Notes: a model not told the origin generated them from the letters alone. A stretch of DNA of 64,000 nucleotides from JAENVU01 sp963765075 (GCA_963765075.1 CAVXVA010000001.1:1-64000); one strand, 5' to 3'; numbered from the stretch's first letter, positions 36,628 to 45,250 are shown. Program-made: numbers and translations.

Positions 36628-37723
36628 TCAGCTCCCTGCCATCACGGCGGTGAAATCGGAGAACAGATAGGCCGCGTCGTGCGGCCCGGGTCCGGCCTCC
36701 GGATGATGTTGGACACTGAAGATCGGCTCACCGGTCACCGCCAGCCCTTCACACACACCGTCGTTCAGGTTGACGTGGGTGATGTCGACGGCCCGGTCGA
36801 GCGAATCGGGGTCGACGGCGTAGTTGTGGTTCTGGCTCGTGATCTCCACCGAGCCGGTCGCCACGTTCTGCACCGGGTGGTTGCCGCCGTGGTGACCGAA
36901 CGGCAGTTTGAACGTCGACCCGCCGAGCGCGTGGCCGAGGATCTGATGACCGAGACAGATGCCGAAGATCGGCACGCCACTCCCCACCAGACCGCGCACT
37001 GCCTCGGCCGCACCGACCACGGCGGCCGGGTCACCCGGGCCGTTGGACAAGAAGATGCCGTCGGGGGTTCGGGCGAGCACGTCGGCCGCGCTGCGTGGAG
37101 GCCGGAACGACGTCGACGAAACAGCCGGCGCTGGCCAGGTGGCGCAGGATCGTGCGCTTGATCCCGAAGTCGAACGCGACCACATGGAACGGTGCGTCGG
37201 GATCGCCGTAGGCGTAGGGCTCGGCGGTGGTGACCGTCGCCGCGAGATCGGTGCCGTCGGTCGACGTGCTCGCGGCGGCCGCGGCGCGCACCGCCTCCTC
37301 GTCGGCTCCGAACGCGCCGGGCACCGCTCCGTGATCACGGAGATGGCGGGTGAGTCGGCGGGTGTCGATGCCGGTGATCACGGGGACCCGGTGACGAGCG
37401 AGAAACTCGTTCAGCGACTCGGTCGCGCGCCAGTTGCTCGCCCGGCGGGCGAGGTCTCGCACAATCATTCCGCGACACGCGGGCGCGGCGGCCTCGTCGT
37501 CGTCGGGGTTGGTGCCGTAGTTACCGATATGCGGGTAGGTGAACGCGATCATCTGACCCGCGTAGCTCGGGTCGGTCACGATCTCCTGGTATCCCGAGAG
37601 CGCGGTGTTGAAGACGACCTCACCGGTCGCAACCGTGTCGGTCGGGCCGAACATCTCGCCTTCGAAACTCGCGCCGTCGCGGAGGACGAGCACGGCCGGT
37701 TCGGGTCGGGCGACGGGACTCAC
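36628..37723 (-). CDS. carA: Carbamoyl phosphate synthase small chain, one frameshift
   Basis: CarA is the glutaminase subunit that feeds ammonia to CarB. The N-terminal domain has LVLRDGASFEGEMFG and TALSGYQEIVTDPSYAGQ. The frame breaks near 37095, and the glutamine amidotransferase domain follows with IFLSNGPGDPAAV, the nucleophile loop FGICLGHQILG and SVQHHPEAGPGPHD. Span 1096 bases equals about 365 codons plus one extra base. The GTG start overlaps the pyrC stop (GTGA). Confidence 0.95.
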
Positions 37724-39039
37724 GCTTGGGCCTCTCGATTGATGACGACGGGGTGACCACGCAACACGGTGTGACGTACTCGACCGGTGAGTTTCCAGCC
37801 CGCCCACGGCGTGTTCCGCGACTTGCTGGCGGATCGTTCGGCCTCGACCACCCAGGTCTCGGCCGGGTCGATCACGCAGAGGTTGGCCGGATTCCCCGGT
37901 GCGACCGGCAGACCGTGCCCGAGCGCATCGAGCCCGGCGATGCGGGCCGGCTGCCACGAGAGCCGGGCCAACACCTGGGCCAAGGTGAGCGAGCCGGAAT
38001 CGCGGAGTCGGGTGATCGCGACCGCCAGCGCCGTTTCGACGCCGAGCATGCCCGGTGGCGCCTCTTCGAAGGGCAGTTCCTTCGTGGCGGGAGCGTGCGG
38101 CGCATGGTCGGTCGCGATCGCGTCGATCGTGCCGTCCACCAAGCCCGCGACAATGGCGTCGACGTCGGCGCCGGACCGCAGCGGCGGGTTCATCTTGAAG
38201 ACCGGATCGAAACTCGCGCACTCGGCGTCGGTCAACGTGAAGTGTTGGGGGGAGGCCTCCGCGGTCACCCGTAGACCCTCGGCCTTGGCTGCCCGTACCA
38301 GCGCGGTCGCGCCCGCCGTCGACATGTGCAGGACGTGGTAGCGGCCGCCGGTGACCCGAGCGAGTTCCAGATCTCGGGCCACGATCGTGACTTCCGCCGC
38401 GCCCGGACGGCCCGGGATCCCGAGTCGGGCCGACCACTCCCCTTCGTGCATGTGTCCACCCGCGACCATCGCCGGATCCTCCGCGTGTTGGGCGATGACC
38501 GCGCCCGGCAACGCGCTCGAATACTCGAGGGCCCGCCGCATGACGTTGCCATCGGCGACGCAGTCACCGTCGTCGGTGAAGACTCGCACGCCGAGGTCGT
38601 ACAGCTCGCCGAGCGGTGCCAGCTCCTTGCCCTCTCGACCCCGGGTGATGCAACCGGCCACCGTGACGAGACACGCCGTACGGCGTCCCTTGTCCAGCAC
38701 CGACGCCACGACCTGAGCGTCGTCGAGTGGCGGTGTCGTGTTCGGCATCGCGACCACCGCAGTGAACCCACCGAGCGCCGCGGCCCGAGCACCGGTTTCG
38801 AGCGTCTCGGAATCCTCCCGACCCGGCTCCCGGAAGTGGACCTGGATGTCGACCAACCCCGGCGCGACGACCGCACCCTCGGCATCGAGCACGGTGGCGC
38901 CCGCCGCGTCGAGGTGGGGACCGACCTCGACGATGATGCCGTCGCGCACCAGCACATCGGCTTCTCGCTCGCCGGTCTCGTCGATCACCCGACCACCACG
39001 AATCAGCACGTCCGCCTCACGCTCCACGCCATCGCTCAC
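37720..39039 (-). CDS. pyrC: Dihydroorotase
   Basis: PyrC cyclises carbamoyl aspartate. The 439-residue type I amidohydrolase has the strand-1 metal motif as VDIQVHFREPGREDSETLE, with Gln where many type I enzymes have the first zinc histidine, then VVAMPNTTPPLDDA, IAQHAEDPAMV, VLHMSTAGA and AIATDHAPHAP (catalytic Asp). The frame is intact. It overlaps pyrB and carA by 4 bases each, so the whole pathway is translationally coupled. Confidence 0.95.
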   Translation of the reverse strand: MSDGVEREADVLIRGGRVIDETGEREADVLVRDGIIVEVGPHLDAAGATVLDAEGAVVAPGLVDIQVHFREPGREDSETLETGARAAALGGFTAVVAMPNTTPPLDDAQVVASVLDKGRRTACLVTVAGCITRGREGKELAPLGELYDLGVRVFTDDGDCVADGNVMRRALEYSSALPGAVIAQHAEDPAMVAGGHMHEGEWSARLGIPGRPGAAEVTIVARDLELARVTGGRYHVLHMSTAGATALVRAAKAEGLRVTAEASPQHFTLTDAECASFDPVFKMNPPLRSGADVDAIVAGLVDGTIDAIATDHAPHAPATKELPFEEAPPGMLGVETALAVAITRLRDSGSLTLAQVLARLSWQPARIAGLDALGHGLPVAPGNPANLCVIDPAETWVVEAERSASKSRNTPWAGWKLTGRVRHTVLRGHPVVINREAQA

Positions 39040-39953
39040 GCCATGCCGCCCGAACCGATGAGATCCCAGAGCACTGCCATTCGTACCGCTACTCCATTCG
39101 CCACTTGTTCCCGCACCAGCGAGCGCGGGCCATCGACCACTTCGGTCGCGATCTCCGAACCGCGAATCATCGGGCCCGGGTGCATCACCAACGCGTCGGG
39201 CTTCAACCGCTCGGCCCGCTCGACGCTCAACCCCCAGCGGGCGTAGTACTCGCGCAGACTCGGCAGCAACGCTCGACCGATGCGCTCCTGTTGCACCCGC
39301 AACACGTAGACCACGTCGAGTTCACTGAGGATGTCGTCGAGGTCGCTCGTGACCTCGACCGGCCACCCGTCGAGCCGTTCGGGCATGAGCGTGGGCGGAC
39401 CGATCAAGCTCACCTGCGCACCCAGGCGCGACCAGCAGCGAATGCCGCTGCGCGCCACTCGGGAGTTGCGCACGTCGCCGACGATCCCGATCCGAGCACC
39501 GGCCAGATCACCCCGGTGCCGACGCAAGGTGAACGCATCGAGCAGCGCCTGGGTCGGGTGCTCGTGCCGGCCATCCCCCGCGTTCACCACCGCGGCATCG
39601 ATCCACCCGGCAACTCGATGCGGCGCACCCGCGGCCGAGTGGCGCACGACCATGGCATCGATGCCCATGGATTCGATGGTCCGCACCGTGTCGAGCAGAC
39701 TCTCGCCCTTCTTCACCGAGGACGATCCCGCCGTGAAGGTCATCGTGTCGGCACCGAGCCGCTTCGCCGCGGTTTCGAACGACAGGCGCGTGCGGGTGGA
39801 GTCCTCGTAGAAGAGACTCACGATCGTCTTGCCCCGGAGTGCCGGCACCTTGGGAATCTCCCGCCCGAGCACGTCGGACATGTACTCGGAGCCGTCGAGC
39901 AACTCCAGAATGCGGTCGCGGTCGAGGTCCTCGATCGAGAGTAGATGCTTCAC
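39036..39953 (-). CDS. pyrB: Aspartate carbamoyltransferase catalytic subunit
   Basis: PyrB condenses carbamoyl phosphate with aspartate. The 305 residues contain the carbamoyl-phosphate motif EDSTRTRLSFETAAKRLG, the SVKKGESLLDT loop and the HEHPTQALLDAF site. No regulatory pyrI is seen, as is usual in Gram-positive bacteria, where PyrR controls expression. The ATG overlaps the pyrR stop. Confidence 0.97.
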   Translation of the reverse strand: MKHLLSIEDLDRDRILELLDGSEYMSDVLGREIPKVPALRGKTIVSLFYEDSTRTRLSFETAAKRLGADTMTFTAGSSSVKKGESLLDTVRTIESMGIDAMVVRHSAAGAPHRVAGWIDAAVVNAGDGRHEHPTQALLDAFTLRRHRGDLAGARIGIVGDVRNSRVARSGIRCWSRLGAQVSLIGPPTLMPERLDGWPVEVTSDLDDILSELDVVYVLRVQQERIGRALLPSLREYYARWGLSVERAERLKPDALVMHPGPMIRGSEIATEVVDGPRSLVREQVANGVAVRMAVLWDLIGSGGMA

Positions 39954-40498
39954 GACTCCCCCTCGGGTCCCCAGAGTTCGATGGTGTCTTCGGCCACGTC
40001 GTCGATCTCTCGCAGCCGCACTCGGACGTCTTCGCGCTCGGCGGTCGGGAGGTTCTTGCCCACGAAGTCGGCCCGGATCGGCAACTCACGGTGACCGCGG
40101 TCGACCAACACCGCCAACTGGATCGAGCGTGGGCGACCCAACTCGGTCACCGCATCGAGCGCGGCGCGAATCGTGCGGCCCGTGAAGAGCACATCGTCGA
40201 CGAGTACGACGACCCGACCCGTGATGTCGACCGGTACTTCGGTCGGCCCGAACGGCTGGACCGGCCGCAGCCCGATGTCGTCGCGGTAGAAGGCGACATC
40301 GAGCGCTCCGACCGGTGGACGCACACCTTCGAACGATTCGATGGCCTCGGCCAGACGTTCGGCGATCTGGGGCCCTCGGTGATGGAGCCCGACGAGGACC
40401 ACTTCATGCGGACCGTGGTTGCGCTCGACGATCTCGTGGGCGATACGGGTCTGGGCCCGGCGCAGGTCGTCGGCGGTGAAGACTCGCGTGCGAAACAC
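39950..40498 (-). CDS. pyrR: PyrR bifunctional pyr operon regulator / uracil phosphoribosyltransferase
   Basis: PyrR senses UMP/UTP versus PRPP and binds pyr mRNA. The PRTase fold has the PRPP loop VVVLVDDVLFTGRTIRAALD and an N-terminal ADDLRRAQTRIAHEIVERN. Starting at the GTG at 40498 gives 182 residues, the standard length. The frame stays open to ATG triplets at 40606-40600, but that extension of about 36 residues is low-complexity and would translate through an intrinsic terminator (40524-40549). The short start lacks a clear Shine-Dalgarno while GAGG lies before the ATG cluster, so the start is not settled. Confidence 0.92.
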   Translation of the reverse strand: MFRTRVFTADDLRRAQTRIAHEIVERNHGPHEVVLVGLHHRGPQIAERLAEAIESFEGVRPPVGALDVAFYRDDIGLRPVQPFGPTEVPVDITGRVVVLVDDVLFTGRTIRAALDAVTELGRPRSIQLAVLVDRGHRELPIRADFVGKNLPTAEREDVRVRLREIDDVAEDTIELWGPEGES

Positions 40499-40523
40499 CG
40501 AGTCCGGGGTCGAGAACCCGGGC

Positions 40524-40549
40524 AAAGAAAAGCCGCCCTCTGGGGCGGC
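40524..40549 (-). terminator. Intrinsic terminator / attenuator upstream of pyrR
   Basis: Minus strand: GCCGCCC-CAGA-GGGCGGC followed directly by TTTTCTTT, a perfect 7-bp GC stem with a U-rich tail. It is the most classical intrinsic terminator in the window and lies between the PyrR-binding loop and the conserved pyrR coding sequence, where an attenuator is expected. Confidence 0.85.
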
Positions 40550-40613
40550 GGTCTTCTGCTTGTCGTCGGCACTCGGCGTGCCGTTGGGGCTCTCGGCCAT
40601 CATCATCCTCGTT

Positions 40614-40644
40614 CCGTGGGGACCTCACAGGATCCCGGTGACGG
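40614..40644 (-). promoter_or_regulatory. PyrR-binding stem-loop in the pyr leader
   Basis: The minus strand reads CCGTCACCGGGATCCTG then TGAGGTCCCCACGG. It folds as CCGU/ACGG, an internal loop, GGGA/UCCC, a bulged U, CC/GG and loop UGUGA. AUCCUGUGAGGU matches the PyrR-binding consensus R-U-C-C-N-G-N-G-A-G-G-Y at every fixed position. A possible -10 hexamer (TACGGT) lies about 10 bases upstream of the leader at 40654-40659. Confidence 0.8.
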
Positions 40645-40726
40645 AGTGCCCCGACCGTACCACGCGCGCGCCGCGCGACTTCGCCTCCGGCCCGAGACGC
40701 CAGTGCGGAACTGCCGTCCTCCCCGA

Positions 40727-40775
40727 ACTCACGCGCGCTCCGCACCCCAGGGGGTGCGATACGGGCGCGGGTTCA
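40727..40775 (-). repeat. Conserved 3' hairpin element, copy 2 (downstream of the DUF2017 gene)
   Basis: Minus strand reads GAACCCGCGCCCGTATC, hairpin GCACCC-CCTG-GGGTGC, then GGAGCGCGCG. It begins inside the DUF2017 stop codon. Compared with copy 1 at 25933-25980 the stem and flanks are kept and the loop differs. A terminator role for the DUF2017-efp operon is plausible. Confidence 0.6.
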
Positions 40776-41288
40776 TTCCGCGTCCTTCATCATCACGTCG
40801 AGCAGTTCGGATTGGAGATAGCCCAACCAATCGAGGACGGCGAACCCCGCGGCGCGCGGGTCGTCGGTGTCGAGGTCCTCGTACGGATCACGATCTTCGG
40901 TGATGCCCATCGCGGCACCCAGCGCCAACCGGATGTCATTGAGCGCGCCGAGCCACTGCTCCATCCCCGCCGAATCGAGGGTGATCTCGACGCCACCCCG
41001 CTTGGCCGTACCGCCATGCAGGCCGTCGACCAGCGTGGAGATCGCGGCCGACTTCGCCGCCACGAGATCGTCATGGACGACCGACTGGAAATCCCGCTCG
41101 GCGCGATCCTCGGTCGGATCGACGTACGCCCGGGGAAACAGCCGATCACGCACGGGGTCGGAACCATGCTCAGGCACCCCGCCGGCGAGCACCTCTCGCA
41201 CCTGGCCGATGAGGTTCTCCAACACCGCCACCTCGGCCGCCTCGAAGCTCAGGACGACACCCCGCTTGGTCACCTTGACGCGACTCAC
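40773..41288 (-). CDS. DUF2017 family protein
   Basis: A 171-residue actinobacterial protein of unknown function, found beside clpS in many genomes. It begins MSRVKVTKRGVVLSFEAAEV and ends with AVLDWLGYLQSELLDVMM, both typical of the family. No catalytic motif or membrane segment is visible. It overlaps clpS by 4 bases, which suggests a role linked to ClpS/Clp proteolysis, but this is inference. Confidence 0.85.
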   Translation of the reverse strand: MSRVKVTKRGVVLSFEAAEVAVLENLIGQVREVLAGGVPEHGSDPVRDRLFPRAYVDPTEDRAERDFQSVVHDDLVAAKSAAISTLVDGLHGGTAKRGGVEITLDSAGMEQWLGALNDIRLALGAAMGITEDRDPYEDLDTDDPRAAGFAVLDWLGYLQSELLDVMMKDAE

Positions 41289-41605
41289 GCCCGGTCACGT
41301 TCCATCGTGGCCCACAACCCGTGCGCGTGGAGACGACCGACATCACTCTCGGCCTTCTCCCGGGTGCCATGGGACACCACCGACTTCCCGTCGTGGTGCA
41401 CTTCCAGCATCAAGCGGGTCGCCTTCTCCCGTGAATACCCGAACAGCTTCTGGAAGACGAACACCACGTAGTTCTGGAGGTTGACCGGGTCGTTCCAGAC
41501 GATGACCAGCCACGGCGTGTCGGTGCCGACGTTCAGGTCTTCGATGGTCTCGATCGCCGGGGCCTCCATCGTGCCCGGTCCGCCCGCGGCTGCGAACGCG
41601 CCCAT
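41285..41605 (-). CDS. clpS: ATP-dependent Clp protease adaptor ClpS
   Basis: ClpS delivers N-degron substrates to ClpA/ClpC-ClpP. The conserved core is WLVIVWNDPVNLQNYVVFVF, with the DPVN substrate-binding segment, followed by FGYSREKATRLMLEVHHDG. The ATG at 41605 gives 106 residues; a second ATG at 41569 gives 94. The same frame continues upstream into nusB without a stop, so the sequence as given reads as one NusB-ClpS protein. Confidence 0.92.
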   Translation of the reverse strand: MGAFAAAGGPGTMEAPAIETIEDLNVGTDTPWLVIVWNDPVNLQNYVVFVFQKLFGYSREKATRLMLEVHHDGKSVVSHGTREKAESDVGRLHAHGLWATMERDRA

Positions 41606-42001
41606 CAGCTCGCGGCAGCGCACCTGCTCGGCAATACGCGCGAGCAGTCCGTTCACGAATCGGCCGCTGTTCTCGGTGGAATACTGCTTGGCCAGCTCGA
41701 CGGCTTCGCTGATGACGACGGCCGTCGGCACGTCGGGTTCGTGCGCGAGTTCGAAACAGCCGAGTCGGAGTACCGCGCGGTCGAGGGCGGGCATGCGATC
41801 GACCGCCCAGTGCTCCGAATACTCCGTGAGGAGCTGGTCGAGTTCCACGGCGTGGACCTCGACCCCCCGCACCAGTTCGACGGCATAGGCGTCGGGAGCG
41901 GCCGGGAGCCCGTCGAGGAGTTCATCGGTGCTGATCGAACGCACTTCACGTTCGTAACAGAGACCTAACGCGCGTTCACGGGATTCTCGACGGGGAGCCA
42001 C
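41605..42001 (-). CDS. nusB: Transcription antitermination factor NusB
   Basis: NusB with S10 (NusE) binds boxA in rRNA operons. It starts GTG: VAPRRESRERALGLCYERE. Helical NusB features include MPALDRAVLRLGCFEL and TAVVISEAVELAKQYS followed by GRFVNGLLARIAEQV. After this the frame reads straight into clpS. Removing one base near 41615 would end the protein ...EQVRAAS with a TGA overlapping the ATG of clpS (TGATG), the coupling style used throughout this operon. The order efp-nusB is typical. Confidence 0.9.
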
Positions 42002-42015
42002 GAGGTGTCGGGCCG

Positions 42016-42576
42016 CTAGGCGCGGGTGAGGTACTCGCCCGTGCGAGTGTCGATCTTGAGCTTCTCGCCCGTCTCGATGAAGAGGGGGACCTGGACCACC
42101 AACCCGGTCTCCATCGTCGCGGGCTTGCGCGCACCCGAGACACGATCGCCCTGGATGCCGGGTTCGGTCTCGGTCACGAGCAGCTCGACTGCGGCCGGGA
42201 GGTCGCAACCCAGCACTTCTTCGTTCCAGCTCGGCAGCACCGCAACATCGCCCTCTTTGAGGTAGTTGACCGCGTCGCCGAGAATCTTGGTCGAGACGTT
42301 CATCTGGTCATAGGACTGGTTGTCCATGAAGACGTAGTCGTCGCCCTCGCGGTAGAGATACTGCATCTCGCGCTTGTCGATCGTCGCGTGTCCGACCTTC
42401 TCGTCGGCCCGGAACGTCTTCTCGACCACGGCCCCGGTCCGGACGTTCTTGAGCTTGGTGCGCACGAAGGCGCCGCCCTTGCCCGGCTTCACGTGCTGAA
42501 ACTCCACGACGGTCATCAGCCCGTCGGGCAGGTTCAGGGCCATGCCGTTCTTCAGGTCATTCGTCGAGATCGACAT
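42016..42576 (-). CDS. efp: Elongation factor P
   Basis: EF-P rescues ribosomes stalled at polyproline. The 186 residues form three beta-barrel domains. The tip loop VKPGKGGAFVRTKLKN carries the conserved lysine, and the C-terminal signature VSGARKPATMETGLVVQVP is present. It precedes nusB by 14 bases and follows the Xaa-Pro peptidase gene, a common gene neighbourhood. Confidence 0.97.
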   Translation of the reverse strand: MSISTNDLKNGMALNLPDGLMTVVEFQHVKPGKGGAFVRTKLKNVRTGAVVEKTFRADEKVGHATIDKREMQYLYREGDDYVFMDNQSYDQMNVSTKILGDAVNYLKEGDVAVLPSWNEEVLGCDLPAAVELLVTETEPGIQGDRVSGARKPATMETGLVVQVPLFIETGEKLKIDTRTGEYLTRA

Positions 42577-42621
42577 GTCCTCGTGCTCCGATTGAATGTG
42601 TGGGTCGGATCGTTCGGGTGG

Positions 42622-43722
42622 TCAGACGACCAGGTGCTTGGGAAACTCGGTGAGCGCCACTGGTCCAGCGTCGGTGACGACGAGTGTGTCTTCGATCCGC
42701 ACACCACCGAGGCCTGGGAGATACACGCCTGGTTCGACCGTCACCACGTGGCCGGCCGCGAGAGTACCAGTCGAGGTCGACGCAACCCGAGGCGACTCGT
42801 GGATCTCCAGGCCTACCCCGTGACCGGTGCCATGGATGAACGCATCGGCCCATCCGGCGTCGGCGATCACGTCTCGCGAGGCCCGGTCGACCGCCGCGCA
42901 CTCGGCCCCGACGGCCACCGCGTCACAACCCCGGCGCTGCGCCTCGGCCACCGTCTCCCAGAGGTGACGGGCGTCGACCCCGGGATCACCGACACTGACC
43001 GTCCGGGTCATGTCCGAGCAGTACCCGTCGACCACGCAGCCGAAGTCGATGACGACGAGTTCACCCGGTTCGATCACCCGATCGCTGGGACGGGCGTGCG
43101 GCTTGGCCCCATTCGGGCCCGAGGCGACGATCGGATCGAAGCTCACACCGGTCGCGCCCCGTTCCCGCATCGCGAACTCGAGCCGGAGGGCGAAGGACCG
43201 CTCGGTCGGAGCGTCGTGCAGGCTCGGGAGCACTTCGGTGAGCGCGTCATCGGCGATGGCGCAGGCCGCCCGGATGCGCTCGACCTCTCCGGCTTCCTTC
43301 ACCATTCGCAGGTCGTCGACCAACGCCGTGGTCGCGACCAGTTCGGCCCCGGGGAAGCAATCGACGTAGCCCCGCTGTTGCGACCATGTCACCCCGTCGG
43401 CTTCCAGGCCGAGCCGCTCCACTCCGGCGGCGGTTGCGACCTCGTGGAGCGCGCAGCGTTGGTCGGCCTGGGTCAGCCCGACCACGATGTCGGCGGTCAC
43501 GCCCGCGTCGCGGAGCTGATCGGCCGCCTGATCCCGATACCGGCCGTCGGTCACGAACGTCGCACCGTCACGGGTCACGAGGAGCAGCGCGGCCGAGCCG
43601 GTAAAACCCGTCAGGTAACGCACGTTGACCAGCCGAGTCACGAGCAGGGCGTCGATCTCGTCGAAGTCGGCGCGGACCCGGTCCAGGCGCGGTCCGAGGT
43701 CCATGGCGGTCAGGGAAGTCAT
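42622..43722 (-). CDS. Xaa-Pro aminopeptidase / M24 family metallopeptidase
   Basis: A 366-residue pita-bread-fold dipeptidase or aminopeptidase acting on Xaa-Pro bonds. The N-terminal creatinase-like domain (about 1-130) has VNVRYLTGFTGSAALLLV. The catalytic domain has VIDFGCVVDGYCSDMTRT (metal Asp pair), FIHGTGHGVGLEIHESPRV (His) and TVEPGVYLPGLGGVRIED (Glu pair). The ATG overlaps the aroQ stop as ATGA; the upstream extension is aroQ in another frame. It lies just upstream of efp, as in many Gram-positive bacteria. Confidence 0.93.
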   Translation of the reverse strand: MTSLTAMDLGPRLDRVRADFDEIDALLVTRLVNVRYLTGFTGSAALLLVTRDGATFVTDGRYRDQAADQLRDAGVTADIVVGLTQADQRCALHEVATAAGVERLGLEADGVTWSQQRGYVDCFPGAELVATTALVDDLRMVKEAGEVERIRAACAIADDALTEVLPSLHDAPTERSFALRLEFAMRERGATGVSFDPIVASGPNGAKPHARPSDRVIEPGELVVIDFGCVVDGYCSDMTRTVSVGDPGVDARHLWETVAEAQRRGCDAVAVGAECAAVDRASRDVIADAGWADAFIHGTGHGVGLEIHESPRVASTSTGTLAAGHVVTVEPGVYLPGLGGVRIEDTLVVTDAGPVALTEFPKHLVV

Positions 43723-44150
43723 CCGAGGCGACCAATCGCGGCCTCGACAGCCATTCGGTATCCGGACCGACCGAACCCGGCGATCGTGCCAGTGACCACA
43801 GGAGCCACCACCGAGAGTCGGCGCCACTCTTCGCGCGCGCTCGGGTTCGAGAGGTGGAGTTCGACCTTCACCCCGTCGTAGGCGGCCAACGCATCGGCGA
43901 TCGCATAGGACGAGTGGGTGAACGCGCCCGGGTTGATCACGATGGCCGCAGTCGTCGCGCGGGCCGCGTGGATGGCCTCGATGATCTCACCTTCATGGTT
44001 GGACTGGAGATGATCGAATTCGAAGCCGTGCGCCGACGCTGCCGCGGCGGCGTCGGCGACGCAGTCGGCCAAGGTGTCGGTCCCGTAGATCTCCGGTTCT
44101 CGGGTGCCGAGCAGATTCAGATTCGGTCCGTTCAGCAGCAAGATCTTCAC
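43719..44150 (-). CDS. aroQ: 3-dehydroquinate dehydratase, type II
   Basis: AroQ dehydrates 3-dehydroquinate in the shikimate pathway. The 143-residue dodecameric type II enzyme starts ILLLNGPNLNLLGTREPEIY with the catalytic Tyr on the flexible loop, then LQSNHEGEIIEAI, INPGAFTHSSYAI and VELHLSNPSAREEWR. It overlaps aroB by 4 bases. Confidence 0.97.
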   Translation of the reverse strand: MKILLLNGPNLNLLGTREPEIYGTDTLADCVADAAAAASAHGFEFDHLQSNHEGEIIEAIHAARATTAAIVINPGAFTHSSYAIADALAAYDGVKVELHLSNPSAREEWRRLSVVAPVVTGTIAGFGRSGYRMAVEAAIGRLG

Positions 44151-45250
44151 GTGATCGCGTCCTCTCCGGTGATCCCGACGGATTCGAATGCGTACCGCAG
44201 TGCAGCCGCGGGTGGGTCGTCGACCAGTTCGAGCCCGTTCGGACCGGGCAGCACGAACGTCAATCCCCCACTGGCCTTCTTGTCTCGCGCCATGAGTTCG
44301 AGCAGTGCCGGCGCCGACGTCGATTCGGGATCGGGAACCTCGATCGGGAGTCCGAGCGACGCGGGAATCGCCTGAAAGCGATCGACCACATCGATCCCGA
44401 CCCGTTCACACCCGCCCGCCAGCGCACCCGCGAACACCAACCCGATCGCTACGGCCTCGCCGTGGGTGAGCCGGTGCTCGAAGGCAATCTCCAACGCATG
44501 CGCCAGGGTGTGGCCCAGATTCAGCTGAGCCCGGAGGCCCGTCTGCTCGAAGGGGTCGCCGGCCACGACCTCGGCCTTGATGCGCGCACACCGCTCGACG
44601 ACCTCACCGAGCACCGCCGGCTCGCGGTCCAGGATCGCAGCGGTGCCGGTGCGGAGGATGTCGACCAACCCCGAGGGGTCGGCCACGACGTCGTACATCA
44701 GCGCGTACTTCGCCACCTCACCGAGCCCACTGCGGTACTCGCGGCCCGGGAGCGTGGTCAAGGTGTCGGTGTCGGCCACCACGCCGATCGGCTGGTGGAA
44801 CGCGCCGACCAGGTTCTTGCCCTCCGGGAGGTTGACCGCCGTCTTCCCGCCGATGGCGGCATCGACCATTGCGAGGAGCGTCGTCGGAGCCTGCACCACG
44901 CCGATCCCCCGGTGATACGTCGCTGCGGCAAATCCCGCGGTGTCACCGACCACTCCACCACCGAGCGCGACCACCACGTCGCCACGCAAGAGACCCCAAC
45001 TGGCGAAACCCCGACACAGGGTCTCGATGGTCGTCAACGACTTCGCGTGTTCGCCGTCGTCCATCAGGAACAGTTCGGTCGGGGCCGCAACTGCATCTCG
45101 AACCTGCTCCGCGTACCGGTCGGCGATGGCGGCCTGGCTCACGATCGCAACCCGTCGGCGACCGGCGACCAGCGCACCGATGTCGGCCAGCACGCCGGGC
45201 CCGACCAGGACGTCGTACGCGGGTTCCAGCCCGACCGTCACGACACTCAT
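44147..45250 (-). CDS. aroB: 3-dehydroquinate synthase
   Basis: AroB converts DAHP to 3-dehydroquinate using NAD and a divalent metal. The 367 residues include VVALGGGVVGDTAGFAAATY, QAPTTLLAMVDAAIGGKTAV, the metal-site GLGEVAKYALMYD and LNLGHTLAHALEIAFEHRLT followed by HGEAVAIG. It overlaps aroK by 4 bases. Confidence 0.98.
   Translation of the reverse strand: MSVVTVGLEPAYDVLVGPGVLADIGALVAGRRRVAIVSQAAIADRYAEQVRDAVAAPTELFLMDDGEHAKSLTTIETLCRGFASWGLLRGDVVVALGGGVVGDTAGFAAATYHRGIGVVQAPTTLLAMVDAAIGGKTAVNLPEGKNLVGAFHQPIGVVADTDTLTTLPGREYRSGLGEVAKYALMYDVVADPSGLVDILRTGTAAILDREPAVLGEVVERCARIKAEVVAGDPFEQTGLRAQLNLGHTLAHALEIAFEHRLTHGEAVAIGLVFAGALAGGCERVGIDVVDRFQAIPASLGLPIEVPDPESTSAPALLELMARDKKASGGLTFVLPGPNGLELVDDPPAAALRYAFESVGITGEDAIT

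Noticed and set aside
33402..36653. A 1083-codon open frame on the plus strand opposite carB
   Set aside because: It is antisense to a complete carB with conserved motifs. High third-position GC leaves long open frames on the opposite strand. The same applies to 4425-6875 opposite pheT and other long shadows.
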